NCBI RefSeq assembly: GCF_000399665.1
Contig: NZ_KB976985.1
Coordinates: 58,309-122,308 of the forward strand
Length of the DNA stretch: 64,000 nucleotides
Reading direction: 5' to 3'
DNA from: Acinetobacter calcoaceticus ANC 3811
Lineage (GTDB): Bacteria > Pseudomonadota > Gammaproteobacteria > Pseudomonadales > Moraxellaceae
Part shown: positions 34,939 through 45,675 of the stretch, piece by piece
Layout of the letters: the number at the start of each line of letters is the position of its first letter
How positions within the stretch are numbered: position 1 is the first letter of the stretch
Program-made: the position numbers and the translations under genes
Notes under the pieces: model-generated
What the model was told of the DNA's origin: nothing
The model's database searches: none
Seen by the model: only the letters and a program-made list of their open reading frames with translations

Positions 34939-36393
34939 TTAACTTAAAATGATATCGTATTGCTCTTGCGTATATAAATTTTCGACCTGAAATTTAATGA
35001 CACGGTTGATGAAATGCTCTAAATCGGCCACTGCTGGCGCTTCTGCTGTTAATAATCGGTCAATCACAGAAGGATGAGCAACGACAGTAAAGCCACTCGT
35101 TGACTCAAATGCACGGGTATATCGTAATATCTCACGAAATATTTCGTAACACACTGTCTCTGCTGTTTTGACAAAACCACGCCCTTGACAGGTTGGACAC
35201 GACTCACACAGCAAATGTTCTAACGATTCACGTGTTCGTTTACGCGTCATTTCGACAAGACCAAGTTCTGAAACCTGAGTAATTTTGGTCTTGGCATGAT
35301 CGCGCTCAAGCATTTTTTCAAACTGACGCATCACCTCTTCACGGTGAATTGCCTCTTGCATGTCAATAAAATCAATAATGAGAATACCACCCAAATTACG
35401 CAGTCTAAGTTGACGCGCGATAACTTGAGTCGCTTCCATATTGGTTTTAAAAACAGTGTCTTCAAGACTACGACCACCGACATATGAACCGGTATTAACA
35501 TCAATCGTTGTCATGGCTTCAGTCTGGTCGATCATCAGATAACCACCCGATTTCAAAGCAACGCGCGTTTGAAGGGCTTTTTGAATATCTTCTTCGACAT
35601 TATAAAGATCAAATAGTGGTCGCTCACCCGGATAATGAATGAGTCGATTCTGCATATTCGGAACAAATTCTTCGACAAACTCAAGAAGCTTGGCATGAAT
35701 TTCTCTCGAATCGACATAGATCTTTGCAGTCTCTTCGCTTGCTAAATCTCGAATAATACGCTGAGGTAATGGCAGCTCTTCAAAAATTAAAGAAGGAACC
35801 GCAACATCAATTTGCTTCCGTTGGATGTATTCCCATAATTTACTCAGATAGCACATATCCCGTGCAATTTCTGCCTCATCTACACCTTCGGCAGCCGTAC
35901 GTACAATCACACTACCCGGCAAATTATGTTCAGATTGAATACTTTCAATAATATTACGTAGTCGCTCTCGTTCTTCTTCAGACTCAATACGCTGCGATAC
36001 ACCAATATGATTACCGTAGGGCATTAGAACCAGATAACGAGAAGGAATTGAAAGATCGGTGCTGAGACGTGCACCTTTTGTACCCAACATATCTTTCATT
36101 ACTTGGACAGTAAGAGTTTGCCCCGGGTGTAAGAGTTCAAAAACGTTTGGAGTAGGCTGCGAACGTGGCCAAACCATATCATTGATATGTAAGAAAGCTG
36201 TTCGAGATAAACCGATATCAACAAAAGCAGCCTGCATGCCCGGAAGCACTCGCACGACTTTACCCTTGTAAATATTGCCGACTAGACCGCGCTTGACTGT
36301 ACGCTCGACATACAGCTCATTAACAGTTCCATTTTCGATTAATGCCACCCGACACTCCATAGGCGTGACATTAATAAGTAATTCTTCTGACAT
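34939..36393 (-). CDS. rng: Ribonuclease G
   Basis: 484 residues from ATG 36393 (MSEELLINVTPMECRVALIE). An S1 domain lies near 35-115 (GNIYKGKVVRVLPGMQAAFVDIG), followed by the RNase E/G catalytic core with the magnesium-binding aspartates of TIDVNTGSYVG and IDFIDM. The zinc-link cysteines are in CESCPTCQGRG (near 400-410). RNase G trims the 5' end of 16S rRNA and helps mRNA decay. In gamma-proteobacteria rng follows mreBCD and maf, as here. The gap to maf is about 108 bp. Confidence 0.95.
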   Translation of the reverse strand: MSEELLINVTPMECRVALIENGTVNELYVERTVKRGLVGNIYKGKVVRVLPGMQAAFVDIGLSRTAFLHINDMVWPRSQPTPNVFELLHPGQTLTVQVMKDMLGTKGARLSTDLSIPSRYLVLMPYGNHIGVSQRIESEEERERLRNIIESIQSEHNLPGSVIVRTAAEGVDEAEIARDMCYLSKLWEYIQRKQIDVAVPSLIFEELPLPQRIIRDLASEETAKIYVDSREIHAKLLEFVEEFVPNMQNRLIHYPGERPLFDLYNVEEDIQKALQTRVALKSGGYLMIDQTEAMTTIDVNTGSYVGGRSLEDTVFKTNMEATQVIARQLRLRNLGGILIIDFIDMQEAIHREEVMRQFEKMLERDHAKTKITQVSELGLVEMTRKRTRESLEHLLCESCPTCQGRGFVKTAETVCYEIFREILRYTRAFESTSGFTVVAHPSVIDRLLTAEAPAVADLEHFINRVIKFQVENLYTQEQYDIILS

Positions 36394-36500
36394 ACATAAA
36401 CTCAAAGCATTATAAAATTTTTATTAAAGAGTCAGAGAAGCTGTTAACTTTGCCTAATGTTTATCGACAATGCTATTCAATTAAGAATGATAACAACCCC

Positions 36501-37061
36501 TTATGTCTTTACTCTTTTTAATAACTGTGCAAATTCGTATAAAGGAAGTCCTACCACATTACTATAACTTCCTTGAATTTGGGGAATATATTGAGAAGCA
36601 ATCCCTTGAATTGCGTATCCACCCGCCTTCCCCACAGGCTCACCTGTAGTCCAATAATCTTCCATATCTTGCGTAGTCAGATGCTGGAATTCGACTTGTG
36701 TTTGCACTACCTGACTTAACAGTTGTTGTTGCGTAGCAATGCATAGTCCAGAAAACACATCATGCCAACGTCCAGATAATTGTTTCCATATCTCAAAAGC
36801 ATGGCTTTTTGATTCGGGCTTACCAATAATTTGACCATCAAGCCCAAGACTTGTGTCGGCAGCAATAACAATTGCTTCTGGAAAAAGTTTTAATACAGTT
36901 TGTGCTTTTTCTCTCGCTAAACGTTCAACATAATGATGAACCAGCTCATTTTCATGTACCGACTCATCAATATCAGGACTATAGATTTCAAAATCTAAAC
37001 CCAGTTGTTGCAACAGCTCTTTCCGACGAGGAGAGCTAGATGCTAAAACTATATGCGCCAT
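36501..37061 (-). CDS. maf: Maf-family nucleoside triphosphate pyrophosphatase
   Basis: 186 residues from ATG 37061 (MAHIVLASSSPRRKELL). The motif SSSPRR lies at residues 8-13, and conserved acids follow in DTSLGLDGQIIGKP and GKAGGYAIQG. Maf proteins hydrolyse dTTP/UTP or modified nucleotides and are linked to house-cleaning and septum inhibition. The start overlaps the end of mreD by 13 bp, which supports the choice of the internal ATG over the upstream in-frame one at 37121 and indicates translational coupling. It belongs to the mreBCD-maf-rng block. Confidence 0.92.
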   Translation of the reverse strand: MAHIVLASSSPRRKELLQQLGLDFEIYSPDIDESVHENELVHHYVERLAREKAQTVLKLFPEAIVIAADTSLGLDGQIIGKPESKSHAFEIWKQLSGRWHDVFSGLCIATQQQLLSQVVQTQVEFQHLTTQDMEDYWTTGEPVGKAGGYAIQGIASQYIPQIQGSYSNVVGLPLYEFAQLLKRVKT

Positions 37062-37540
37062 TTTGCCAAACAATAATAGACGATTGGCCATGTGATGATA
37101 CTTGTCATCAATGGTTGCCAATGTCTAGCAATCGAAAAATGAATTCCACCCATGGTCTGGGTTACCCACATAAATGCTAAATGAGCAATAATGACCAGAG
37201 TTGCAATTGTCCATAAATTACCAAAGGTTAAAATACGGCGCTCGCGAATTAAAAATCGGGTAAGAAAAGCCATAATTACAAAGCTTAAAGCATTGAGACC
37301 TAAAGGAGCATCAAGCAATAAGTCTGTAAAAATCCCCATTCCAAACGCAAACCAGATCCCACACCACGTTGGCTGACATACCACCCAAAACAGCATAATC
37401 ATCAACATGAATAATGGGCGCCAACCTGAAATATCGTAGGATAGCGGGTAAACCATGAGCACAGAAGCCACAATCACAGAGATAATTATTACCCATAATG
37501 GATCTTGGCGCTTTTCTCGCTTCAGTTTAGCGATCGGCAT
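37049..37540 (-). CDS. mreD: Rod-shape-determining protein MreD
   Basis: 163 residues with about five membrane helices and a short basic N-terminus (MPIAKLKREKRQDPLW). The sequence GIFTDLLLDAPLGLNALSFV is typical of MreD. It is an inner-membrane part of the elongasome with MreC, MreB, RodA and PBP2. Its start overlaps mreC by 14 bp and its end overlaps maf by 13 bp, so the genes are coupled in one operon. MreD in Acinetobacter is needed for normal rod-to-coccobacillus shape. Confidence 0.92.
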   Translation of the reverse strand: MPIAKLKREKRQDPLWVIIISVIVASVLMVYPLSYDISGWRPLFMLMIMLFWVVCQPTWCGIWFAFGMGIFTDLLLDAPLGLNALSFVIMAFLTRFLIRERRILTFGNLWTIATLVIIAHLAFMWVTQTMGGIHFSIARHWQPLMTSIITWPIVYYCLAKWRI

Positions 37541-38384
37541 ATGGCTGCTCCTGCGCTAATGACTCTGAGAAAAGTATAACTACATGGTGCCCTGTTGCTA
37601 GTTGTGCGGCTGGTGTAACATCAATTTCTGCAAACTCACCTGAATTATGGCGTCTTACTTTGGCAACTGTACCCACTGCGTACCCTGCTGGGAAATGTTC
37701 ACCCAAGCCTGAGCTAAATACTTTATCGCCCACTTGAATATTCGCACTCGTCGGGACATATTCCATTTTTAAACGGCCCAAATCACCTGTACCAGAAACA
37801 ATCGCACGCATTCCAGTGCGTTCAAGACGGACCGAAAGTGAGTGTTCTTTATCTGATAACAACATTACACGTGAGCTATGAGGATATACATTAATGATCT
37901 GCCCCATAATCCCCTTATCATCCAGAACGGTTTGACCGACCTTTAAATGGTCCATAGAGCCACGGTTAACAATGATGATATGACGCAATGGGTCTGCATC
38001 TGTCCCAATCACTTCGGCAATCTCCATACGTCCATCAATAATTAATGGAGTATCAAGAAGACCTCGCAAACGGGTGTTTTCAGCTGACAATTCAGAAAGC
38101 TTTTGTAAGCGGACTTGAGCTTGTAAAAGCTCAGCCTGCATCGCAGTATTTTCACGACGCAGTTGTGCTTCAGATTTTGTTTGTTGATTCAGCCATTCTC
38201 TCGACAGTACTGGATAACTGGCCAATGCATAAATTGGGTTATATGCAGCGTACAAGACATCCCTTGCTGGCTGAATTACATACGGCATGCGCCAATCAAA
38301 GAACAGCACAACCAAGCATGTAATAACCGCAATAATGAACGAGCGGAAAGATGGCGGCTGTCTTGAAAAAATATTCGGTTGCAC
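37527..38384 (-). CDS. mreC: Rod-shape-determining protein MreC
   Basis: 285 residues. One N-terminal membrane anchor (about 14-32), a periplasmic coiled coil (about 70-110, QTKSEAQLRRENTAMQAELL), then the two beta-barrel domains of MreC (IGTDADPLRHIIIVNRGSMD and GDKVFSSGLGEHFPAGYAVG). It bridges the cytoplasmic MreB filament to periplasmic synthases such as PBP2. The gap to mreB is 16 bp and its end overlaps mreD, so it is the second gene of the operon. Confidence 0.94.
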   Translation of the reverse strand: MQPNIFSRQPPSFRSFIIAVITCLVVLFFDWRMPYVIQPARDVLYAAYNPIYALASYPVLSREWLNQQTKSEAQLRRENTAMQAELLQAQVRLQKLSELSAENTRLRGLLDTPLIIDGRMEIAEVIGTDADPLRHIIIVNRGSMDHLKVGQTVLDDKGIMGQIINVYPHSSRVMLLSDKEHSLSVRLERTGMRAIVSGTGDLGRLKMEYVPTSANIQVGDKVFSSGLGEHFPAGYAVGTVAKVRRHNSGEFAEIDVTPAAQLATGHHVVILFSESLAQEQPYADR

Positions 38385-38400
38385 CGCCTAATCCTTAAAC

Positions 38401-39450
<1,050 letters not shown>

Positions 39451-39574
39451 TCAGTTAAACTTTCATGTGGATGCAAGGTGGCAACTTTAAACTAAATGTG
39501 ATGATTTGAACAAGTCAATCGCTTATTATAACGCACGATATTTTGAAAATTTTTAATACTGATTAGGTGATGTT

Positions 39575-39889
39575 ATGTCTACATCGGATGCACAGCATTC
39601 AGCAGATTTAAATGCACAAACAGTTTCAGCAATCGCCAATCTTGCTCGATTGTCGCTCAATGATACGCAATCTGCTGAATATGCTCAAAGTCTAAATAAA
39701 ATTTTAGGCATGATGGAAACCTTAAAAGGCATTGATACTGAAGGCGTAGAACCTTTAAAAAGTCCTTTTGATAATCCTCAACCTTTACGTGCTGATGTGG
39801 TAACAGAAAGCAATCATCGAGATGAATACCAAGCAGTTGCACCAGCAACTCAAGATGGTTTGTATCTTGTTCCTCGCGTGATTGAATAA
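39575..39889 (+). CDS. gatC: Asp-tRNA(Asn)/Glu-tRNA(Gln) amidotransferase subunit C
   Basis: 104 residues, predicted to wrap around GatA and stabilise the GatAB complex. The central sequence [20 protein letters not shown] and the C-terminal [11 protein letters not shown] are typical. GatCAB converts Glu-tRNA(Gln) and Asp-tRNA(Asn) to the correct amides. gatA follows after 53 bp. The gene order gatC-gatA-gatB is the common one in gamma-proteobacteria that lack glutaminyl-tRNA synthetase. Confidence 0.94.
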   Translation: MSTSDAQHSADLNAQTVSAIANLARLSLNDTQSAEYAQSLNKILGMMETLKGIDTEGVEPLKSPFDNPQPLRADVVTESNHRDEYQAVAPATQDGLYLVPRVIE

Positions 39890-39942
39890 CTTTTACTCAA
39901 TTAACCCATCTTCCCTATTTTGAATGTAAAGAAATTTTACTC

Positions 39943-41421
39943 ATGACTGATTTACATCGCTTATCAATTCGTGAACTTGCTGAGGGCTTAAGCCAAGCGA
40001 AGTTTTCATCTCGCGAACTGACTGAACACTATTTGCAACGTATTGCGAAACTCGATTCACAAGTTAAAAGCTATGTGACGGTTACACCTGAACAAGCACT
40101 TGCAGAAGCTGATGCGGCTGATGCTGTATTAAAAGCAGGTAATGCAACTGCTCTAACGGGTATTCCTCTGGCACACAAAGATATTTTTTGTACCAAAGGC
40201 ATTAAAACAACTGCTGGTTCAAGAATTCTTGATAACTTCATCTCTCCTTACGATGCAACTGTTGTTGAAAAAACTAAAGCTGCTGGTCTTGTCACTTTAG
40301 GTAAAGTGAACATGGACGAGTTTGCCATGGGTTCAACTTCAGAAAGCTCATATGTTGGCGCAACGAGTAACCCATGGGCACTTGATCGTGTTCCGGGTGG
40401 TTCATCTGGTGGCTCTGCTGCTGCCGTAGCTGCTGATTTAGCACCTTTCGCTACTGGTACTGACACAGGTGGTTCAATTCGCCAACCTGCTTCTTTCTGT
40501 GGCTTAACAGGCTTAAAACCTACTTATGGTCGTGTATCTCGCTTCGGGATCATTGCCTACGCATCATCTTTAGACCAAGCAGGTCCAATGGCACGCTCTG
40601 CTGAAGACTGTGCTTACCTCATGAATGTAATTGCAGGCCATGATGCAAAAGACTCAACTTCTGTTAAAAAAGAAGTTGATGACTACATTGCGAACTTAAA
40701 TGGTACATCTGTAAAAGGTTTACGCATTGGTATTCCTAAACAGTACTTTAACGTTGTTGGTTTAGATGCTGACGTAAAAGCTCGTGTTGAAGAGTCTTTG
40801 AAAAAGCTTGAAGAAATGGGTGCAACGCTTCTTGAGATCGATCTCAACATGACTGAGGCTTATGTACCAACGTATTACCTCATTGCGCCAGCAGAAGCAT
40901 CTTCTAACCTGTCTCGTTATGACGGGGTTCGTTATGGTCACCGCTGTGAAAACCCAGCCGACTTAATGGATCTTTACAAGCGTTCACGTTCAGAAGGTTT
41001 TGGTCCAGAAGTTCAGCGCCGTATCTTAATTGGTACTTATGCACTCTCTGCAGGTTATTACGATGCTTACTATGTGAAAGCTCAAAAAGTACGTCGTTTA
41101 ATTCAACAAGACTTCTTAAAAGCATTTGAAAATGTAGATGTGATTGCGGCTCCTTCTGCACCAACGACTGCTTATAAAATTGGTGCAAACTTAAGTCCAA
41201 CTGAAATGTATTTAGGCGATATCTATACACTTGCAGTGAACTTAGCAGGCTTACCAGCAATTAATGCTCCTGTTGGTTTTGATAAAGACAGCTTACCTGT
41301 AGGCCTTCAATTGATTGGCAACTACTGGTCAGAATCACAATTATTATCGATTGTTCATCAATACCAACAAAACACCGATTTCCATACTCAACGTGCGGCA
41401 ATTGCTGAGGAGAATGCATAA
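39943..41421 (+). CDS. gatA: Asp-tRNA(Asn)/Glu-tRNA(Gln) amidotransferase subunit A
   Basis: 492 residues of the amidase-signature fold. The catalytic triad is Lys79 (AHKDIF), Ser154 ([11 protein letters not shown]) and nucleophile Ser178 (DTGGSIRQP), positions that match the S. aureus enzyme. GatA hydrolyses glutamine and channels ammonia to GatB. Its stop overlaps the gatB start by one base (TAATG), so translation is coupled. Its codon use is that of a highly expressed core gene. Confidence 0.97.
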   Translation: MTDLHRLSIRELAEGLSQAKFSSRELTEHYLQRIAKLDSQVKSYVTVTPEQALAEADAADAVLKAGNATALTGIPLAHKDIFCTKGIKTTAGSRILDNFISPYDATVVEKTKAAGLVTLGKVNMDEFAMGSTSESSYVGATSNPWALDRVPGGSSGGSAAAVAADLAPFATGTDTGGSIRQPASFCGLTGLKPTYGRVSRFGIIAYASSLDQAGPMARSAEDCAYLMNVIAGHDAKDSTSVKKEVDDYIANLNGTSVKGLRIGIPKQYFNVVGLDADVKARVEESLKKLEEMGATLLEIDLNMTEAYVPTYYLIAPAEASSNLSRYDGVRYGHRCENPADLMDLYKRSRSEGFGPEVQRRILIGTYALSAGYYDAYYVKAQKVRRLIQQDFLKAFENVDVIAAPSAPTTAYKIGANLSPTEMYLGDIYTLAVNLAGLPAINAPVGFDKDSLPVGLQLIGNYWSESQLLSIVHQYQQNTDFHTQRAAIAEENA

Positions 41422-42890
41422 TGGCTGAAGCTCAAAAGTTGAAATTGATTGACGGTTGGGAAGTCGTTATTGGTATCGAGATTCACACTCAGCTTGCGAC
41501 CAATTCTAAAATTTTCTCTGGTTCATCGACTGAATTTGGTCAAGACCCAAACACGCAAGCAAGCCTTGTAGACTTGGCAATGCCGGGTGTGTTGCCTGTT
41601 CTGAATGAAAAAGTGGTTGATCTTGCTATCCGCTTTGGTTTGGGTATCGATGCATACATCGACAAAGCATCTGTGTTTGCACGTAAAAACTACTTCTACC
41701 CCGACTCTCCAAAAGGCTATCAAATTAGCCAAATGGATAACCCGATTGTTGGCTTAGGTCACATTGATATTCAGCTTGAAGATGGCTCGACTAAACGCAT
41801 TGGTGTAACTCGTGCTCACCTTGAAGAAGATGCGGGTAAATCTATTCATGACCAATTTGAAGGCATGTCTGGAATTGACTTAAACCGTGCTGGCACACCT
41901 TTACTTGAAATCGTTTCTGAACCTGACATGCGTTCGGTTGAAGAAGCAGTGGCATATATCAAATCAATTCACACACTTGTGCGTTGGTTAGGTATTTCCG
42001 ACGGCAACATGGCTGAAGGTTCATTCCGTGCTGACTGTAACGTGTCTTTACGTCGTCCGGGTCAACCGTTTGGTACGCGCTGTGAGCTTAAAAACCTCAA
42101 CTCATTCCGTTTTATTGAACAAGCAATCAATGTTGAAATTGAACGTCAAATGGAAATTTTGGAATACGGCGGAAGCATTGACCAAGAAACTCGTTTGTTC
42201 GATCCAAACAAAATGGAAACGCGTTCAATGCGTTCGAAAGAAGAAGCGAACGATTACCGCTATTTCCCAGATCCAGACTTGTTACCAGTGATTATTGCAG
42301 ATGAGCAAATTGAAGCTGCTCGCGCTGCACTTCCAGAGCTTCCAGCGGCACGCCGTGCACGCTTTATCGCAGAATTTGCTGTAACTGAATACGATGCACA
42401 TGTACTTACGCTTTCACGCGAAATGGCAGACTTCTTTGAAGCTGTTGTGGCTGCTGCGGGCGGTGCTGCACAAGGTAAAGTATCGGCAAACTGGGTAATG
42501 GGCGAATTCTCAGGCGCATTAAACAAAGCTAACCTAGATTTGGCAGACTCACCTGTTTCAGCTGAACAGCTTGGCGGCATGATTGCACGTATTATTGACA
42601 ATACCATTAGCGGTAAGATTGCAAAACAAGTCTTTGGCTTTATGTGGGAATCGGAAGGCAAATCTGCCGATGACATCATTGCTGAAAAAGGCTTAAAGCA
42701 AGAAACTGACACTGGGGCGATTGAAGCAATCATTAAAGAAGTACTTGCAGCTAATGAAAAAATGGTTGAAGAATACAAGTCAGGTAAAGAAAAAGCCTTT
42801 AATGGTCTTGTAGGTCAAGTCATGAAAGCTTCTAAGGGTAAAGCCAACCCTGCTCAAGTAAATGAATTAATGAAAAAATTGATTGGTTAA
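41421..42890 (+). CDS. gatB: Asp-tRNA(Asn)/Glu-tRNA(Gln) amidotransferase subunit B
   Basis: 489 residues. The catalytic cradle domain occupies about 1-300 ([15 protein letters not shown] at the start; [20 protein letters not shown]; the kinase-like NLNSFRF). The helical and YqeY-like tail (about 300-489, ending [14 protein letters not shown]) binds tRNA. GatB activates the tRNA-linked carboxylate with ATP and transfers ammonia delivered from GatA. It is the last gene of the operon and ends at a strong terminator shared with the orphan gene on the other strand. Confidence 0.97.
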   Translation: MAEAQKLKLIDGWEVVIGIEIHTQLATNSKIFSGSSTEFGQDPNTQASLVDLAMPGVLPVLNEKVVDLAIRFGLGIDAYIDKASVFARKNYFYPDSPKGYQISQMDNPIVGLGHIDIQLEDGSTKRIGVTRAHLEEDAGKSIHDQFEGMSGIDLNRAGTPLLEIVSEPDMRSVEEAVAYIKSIHTLVRWLGISDGNMAEGSFRADCNVSLRRPGQPFGTRCELKNLNSFRFIEQAINVEIERQMEILEYGGSIDQETRLFDPNKMETRSMRSKEEANDYRYFPDPDLLPVIIADEQIEAARAALPELPAARRARFIAEFAVTEYDAHVLTLSREMADFFEAVVAAAGGAAQGKVSANWVMGEFSGALNKANLDLADSPVSAEQLGGMIARIIDNTISGKIAKQVFGFMWESEGKSADDIIAEKGLKQETDTGAIEAIIKEVLAANEKMVEEYKSGKEKAFNGLVGQVMKASKGKANPAQVNELMKKLIG

Positions 42891-42905
42891 TCTGATCAGT
42901 TCTAG

Positions 42906-42940
42906 AAAAGAAAACCCGCTTTAGAGCGGGTTTTCTTTTT
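42906..42940. terminator. Bidirectional terminator, gatB / orphan gene
   Basis: A perfect 15-bp stem (aaaagaaaacccgct / agcgggttttctttt) with a 4-nt loop and T-runs. It overlaps the stop of the orphan gene at 42939. A near-identical hairpin recurs at 48433. Confidence 0.9.
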
Positions 42941-44060
42941 ACAATTCTTTCAAAATTGGTACATACATAAATGCTTCATTATTAGCATTTATGTCTAGTA
43001 ATAAGCTACTTATCTCTTTCTCAATAGGTTCTTGTAATTTTCCACTCTCAATACTGTACCGAATTTCCAATAATTCAAATTTATCATCTTCAACTTTTGA
43101 TAATAATCGTGTACTTAAATATTCGCCTTGAATCTTTGTATTTCGCCAGTATTGCATTGCTTGAGGCCTATCTCTAATATAATACTCATCAGAAAAAATA
43201 ATATATTTTGGTTTTAAAACTGAAACAAATACACCAATATTTCTCCAAAATATATATTTAGCAAGCTGTACTGGAAGCATATGTGGTATATATTTCATAC
43301 ATTTAAAATTTTCATCAAAGAAAGCTACGTATTGTAAAATTGATCCATTACAACGAAAATTTAATAAATTTAAATCTGAGTGAATATCAAGTAATTCTTG
43401 TTTTGTCAAAACAGTATTGAACTGAGAAAATAATCGTGAAAATTCATTTTTTAGCTCAATACTTAACTTCCCACCTCTATATAGCCTTTCTTCAAGAAAA
43501 TTTTCTCTACTGAAATTAATCTCTTTTTTATAAGTTTTAGTTTTAAAAGAGATACTTTTAAAATTAGTCAGCTCAATATATTGATATGTATGTGTAATAT
43601 TAAATTCAGATAAAACTTCATCGGGGGTTTTAATAGTAAAATTATTTTTCTCATCTATTCTATGGTTAAGATCTATACAGCACTCGTAGAGCCGTGCATA
43701 GACATACTGCATAGCGCTCACCAAATCCATGTTTTCTAATTTTGGCTCTTTCCAACTACGTCCTATCCAGATAGCAGAGTCTTTATAACTATATTGATCC
43801 AAATGCTTTTTAGCCCAATTTCTGAGGCCTTCTATTCCCAAAAAAACTAAATCATCTTTTTGAATTTTTAGATAAATATCTTCTTTGGAACGGTATCCAA
43901 AAGCAAGTTTAACCTCGAGTTTTGAATAAATTGGAATATCTGACTGCTTTTCTATAATATTTCTAGTATCTACAGACCATCTCATTACTGAGTCAGCCTT
44001 CCATATAGCATTATCTAAATGAATGGAACAATCTCTTAGTCTTTTTGTCCAATTCCCCAT
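42939..44060 (-). CDS. Orphan hypothetical protein, 373 residues
   Basis: Starts at ATG 44060 with AGGTG 5 nt upstream and runs to the bidirectional terminator. It is soluble, with no signal peptide or membrane helix. The sequence has alternating segments such as LEVKLAFGYRSKEDIYLKI and LKPKYIIFSDEYYIRDRP, rich in Lys, Asn, Ile and Tyr. The codon use is much more AT-rich than the flanking gatB and DJ-1 genes, so horizontal acquisition is likely. No catalytic motif, nuclease motif or known family was recognised. No partner gene lies beside it, so a defence or effector function is only a guess. Confidence 0.75.
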   Translation of the reverse strand: MGNWTKRLRDCSIHLDNAIWKADSVMRWSVDTRNIIEKQSDIPIYSKLEVKLAFGYRSKEDIYLKIQKDDLVFLGIEGLRNWAKKHLDQYSYKDSAIWIGRSWKEPKLENMDLVSAMQYVYARLYECCIDLNHRIDEKNNFTIKTPDEVLSEFNITHTYQYIELTNFKSISFKTKTYKKEINFSRENFLEERLYRGGKLSIELKNEFSRLFSQFNTVLTKQELLDIHSDLNLLNFRCNGSILQYVAFFDENFKCMKYIPHMLPVQLAKYIFWRNIGVFVSVLKPKYIIFSDEYYIRDRPQAMQYWRNTKIQGEYLSTRLLSKVEDDKFELLEIRYSIESGKLQEPIEKEISSLLLDINANNEAFMYVPILKEL

Positions 44061-44388
44061 ATAAACACCTTAAATTTTATAAAATTCAATTTATTACAGT
44101 TATTATAGACACCTTAAATATTACACTAAAATGATTAACAAAAAAGTATTCTTCATCACCAAAATTAAAGACTTAGAACTACTAAACTTTCAAAGTCCTT
44201 TTTTATGCGTGATTTTTTAATCTGTCTAAATATTTCGTTTAAAAAAAGCCTCGATTTATCGGTTTTTTACATCCTTACGAAACATTCTTCGACTAAAGAA
44301 TGCGCTTTTTTCTAAAAATCATACTTTCATTGTGCTAATTTAAATTAAAAATTGAAATCACATATATTTTAAATAAGAGAGATAAATC
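44061..44388. other. Intergenic region upstream of the DJ-1/PfpI gene
   Basis: 328 bp holding the promoters of two divergent genes. Two terminator-like hairpins follow each other at about 44246-44268 (aaaaaaagcctcga...tcggtttttt) and 44282-44310 (cattctt...aagaatg, then gctttttt). With no gene before them, they could end a short untranslated RNA or be relics. Confidence 0.4.
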
Positions 44389-44967
44389 ATGTTTAAAAAG
44401 ATTTTAATGTTGGTCGGTGACTATGCCGAAGACTATGAAACCATGGTTCCTTTTCAGTTCTTAACTGGTTTAGGTTATACCGTGCATGCTGTTTGCCCAA
44501 ATAAAAAAAACGGTGACCATATTGCTACTGCTATTCATGATTTTGAAGGCGAGCAAACTTATAGCGAAAAACGTGGCCACAACTTTGCGATTAACTATGA
44601 TTTTGATGCCGTTAACACTGAAGACTATGTAGGTCTAGTTATTCCGGGTGGTCGAGCACCAGAATATTTACGTATGAATGATCGTGTTATCGAAATTGTG
44701 CGTGAGTTCGATAGAGTGAAAAAACCAATAGCAGCCGTATGCCATGGCGCTCAGTTACTCGCTGCGGCAGATGTATTACAAGGTCGCCTCTGCTCAGCTT
44801 ATCCAGCATGTGCTGCGGAAGTAAAATTGGCAGGTGGGCAATATGCCGATATTGCTGTGACTGAAGCAGTTACAGATGGTCATTTGGTAACTGCCCCAGC
44901 TTGGTCTGCACACCCAGCTTGGTTAGCACAATTTGTGAAAGTTTTAGGCGCTAAGATTACTATTTAA
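44389..44967 (+). CDS. DJ-1/PfpI family protein
   Basis: 192 residues of the class I amidotransferase-like fold. The nucleophile is Cys118 in [10 protein letters not shown] with His119 beside it, and the conserved acid is Glu14 (DYAEDYE). The [15 protein letters not shown] segment (near 84-98) is the usual loop. The type is close to PfpI/YhbO stress proteins, for which glyoxalase or deglycase activity has been proposed. It begins with a good ribosome binding site (AGAGAG) and ends at a strong terminator. A related protein, HchA, is encoded at 21888. Confidence 0.87.
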   Translation: MFKKILMLVGDYAEDYETMVPFQFLTGLGYTVHAVCPNKKNGDHIATAIHDFEGEQTYSEKRGHNFAINYDFDAVNTEDYVGLVIPGGRAPEYLRMNDRVIEIVREFDRVKKPIAAVCHGAQLLAAADVLQGRLCSAYPACAAEVKLAGGQYADIAVTEAVTDGHLVTAPAWSAHPAWLAQFVKVLGAKITI

Positions 44968-44990
44968 ATAGATCTCTTCATTCCAATTAA

Positions 44991-45024
44991 AATAAAGCCT
45001 GCTGAATAAATAGCAGGCTTTATT
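44991..45024 (+). terminator. Terminator of the DJ-1/PfpI gene
   Basis: A perfect 13-bp stem (aataaagcctgct / agcaggctttatt) 23 bp after the stop. It can also serve the convergent gene at 45047. Confidence 0.85.
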
Positions 45025-45046
45025 ACTAAAATAGAAAACTAGATTT

Positions 45047-45565
45047 TTAACGTGTAATTCCCAACTTATTCCAAATTTCTGGTGTTAAAAACGTCGTCAC
45101 CAATTTATTTAAGTCGATATAGCGTAATGTGCCCTGCAACTGCTGTTTAACTGCGGGATCTTTAACAATATCTTCACCCGCACTTTGACCTAACTGCTGG
45201 AAAGCCTCCCCAACTGCCTTCACACCTTCAGCCTGAATCACAGCTTTAGTTTGCGTAGAACATTGCTCCACAATCACACGTTGTAAAACCTGTGCTAGTT
45301 TCTGATCTAACTGATCCTTTTGCTCAGGCGTTACATTACTAAATGCTTTTAAATCGGGATGGGCAGCTAAAGCCGTAAATGTCCATTGAAGCACAGTGGT
45401 TTTGTCTGAAGCCGTTGTAGCCTTAACTAAACAGTCACTTAACTGATCAACCGTTGGACCCGCCATCGCAATTTGTGTTGTACCCAGTACAGCAACTGCC
45501 ATACAAACTGAACGGCTCAAATGTGAAAACTTACGGCGAGCAATCGCATAAACTTGACGTGACAT
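45047..45565 (-). CDS. Exported protein of unknown function, 172 residues
   Basis: Starts at ATG 45565, with GGAG 8 nt upstream, seven codons inside the longest frame. A twin-arginine-free signal peptide with a basic N-terminus ends near AMAG (about residue 35). The mature domain is helical (TVDQLSDCLVKATTASDKTT; then QKDQLDQKLAQVLQRVIVEQ) with two cysteines (Cys43 and one in EQCSTQT), probably disulphide-linked. It resembles small helical periplasmic proteins, but no named family was identified. It is separate from the two genes upstream on the same strand by a 110-bp gap. Confidence 0.7.
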   Translation of the reverse strand: MSRQVYAIARRKFSHLSRSVCMAVAVLGTTQIAMAGPTVDQLSDCLVKATTASDKTTVLQWTFTALAAHPDLKAFSNVTPEQKDQLDQKLAQVLQRVIVEQCSTQTKAVIQAEGVKAVGEAFQQLGQSAGEDIVKDPAVKQQLQGTLRYIDLNKLVTTFLTPEIWNKLGITR

Positions 45566-45675
45566 AGGTCTAGCTCCAATAAACAATCTGTTCTTTGTAT
45601 CACAGAGCTAGTGGTGTTACCTGTTATGACTCTGTAAATCGTCTATTTCTTCAAATTTAACAATTACTTTAATAA

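Noticed and set aside
42260..42778. 172-codon open frame on the minus strand inside gatB
   Set aside because: It is the antisense shadow of a conserved, GC-richer coding gene; the product is low-complexity Ser/Ala and no ribosome binding site is present.
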